Below are positions 5,259-5,269 of a stretch of 5,269 nucleotides of DNA, piece by piece. Origin of the DNA: Mariprofundaceae bacterium (GTDB lineage Bacteria > Pseudomonadota > Zetaproteobacteria > Mariprofundales > Mariprofundaceae); contig JAUZQS010000232.1 of assembly GCA_030950875.1 (NCBI GenBank), positions 1 to 5,269 on the forward strand, in the 5' to 3' direction. Both the position numbers and the translations under genes were made by a program. Within the stretch, counting starts at the first letter, position 1. Each line of letters opens with the position of its first letter. A model generated the notes under the pieces. It made no database searches. It saw only the letters and a program-made list of their open reading frames with translations, and was not told the origin of the DNA.

Positions 5259-5269
5259 AACAATCGTTT

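Noticed and set aside
1..5269. A novel multi-gene system such as defence, secretion or biosynthesis
   Set aside because: Every gene falls in a well-known housekeeping or regulatory family in a recognised cluster; no unknown gene of convincing length, CRISPR-like repeat, transposase or phage gene is present.

Overview
All recognisable genes in this window lie on the minus strand, so transcription runs from high to low coordinates. From upstream to downstream the order is: a tRNA with a CAU anticodon, bolA, grxD, rpoN (sigma-54), a long-form hibernation factor (hpf), ptsN (EIIA-Ntr), hprK (HPr kinase/phosphorylase) and rapZ, which runs off the left edge lacking roughly its last 20 residues. The plus strand holds no convincing gene.

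The rpoN-hpf-ptsN-(hprK)-rapZ order is the conserved nitrogen-PTS cluster of proteobacteria. Three features argue against an enteric-type gammaproteobacterium: hprK lies between ptsN and rapZ, the HPF is the long two-domain form, and bolA-grxD rather than lptA/lptB precedes rpoN. With the moderate GC content, a lineage outside the enterics such as a zetaproteobacterium fits, but that placement is an inference from gene content and cannot be settled here.

Region by region: 5209-5269 carries a possible stable-RNA promoter with a perfect inverted repeat over its -35. The tRNA (5132-5208) is followed after 26 nt by bolA, then grxD 17 nt later, giving a BolA/monothiol-glutaredoxin pair that handles [2Fe-2S] clusters. 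The 134-bp gap 4388-4521 probably contains the rpoN promoter. rpoN, hpf and ptsN are packed with gaps of 1-5 nt. A 179-bp gap (1767-1945) then separates ptsN from hprK; nearly all of it is one long imperfect palindrome with TTAA ends, resembling a MITE. hprK and rapZ overlap by one base (TAATG).

Functionally the block links global regulation: sigma-54 transcription, ribosome dimerisation at rest (HPF), and a regulatory phosphotransferase branch in which PtsN is phosphorylated on His and HprK controls HPr on Ser. The partner genes (HPr, EI, a mannose-type EIIA) are probably just beyond the left edge. I found no defence system, CRISPR array or other novel multi-gene system. The most unusual item is the palindromic element in front of hprK and the chain of tiny overlapping reading frames through it.
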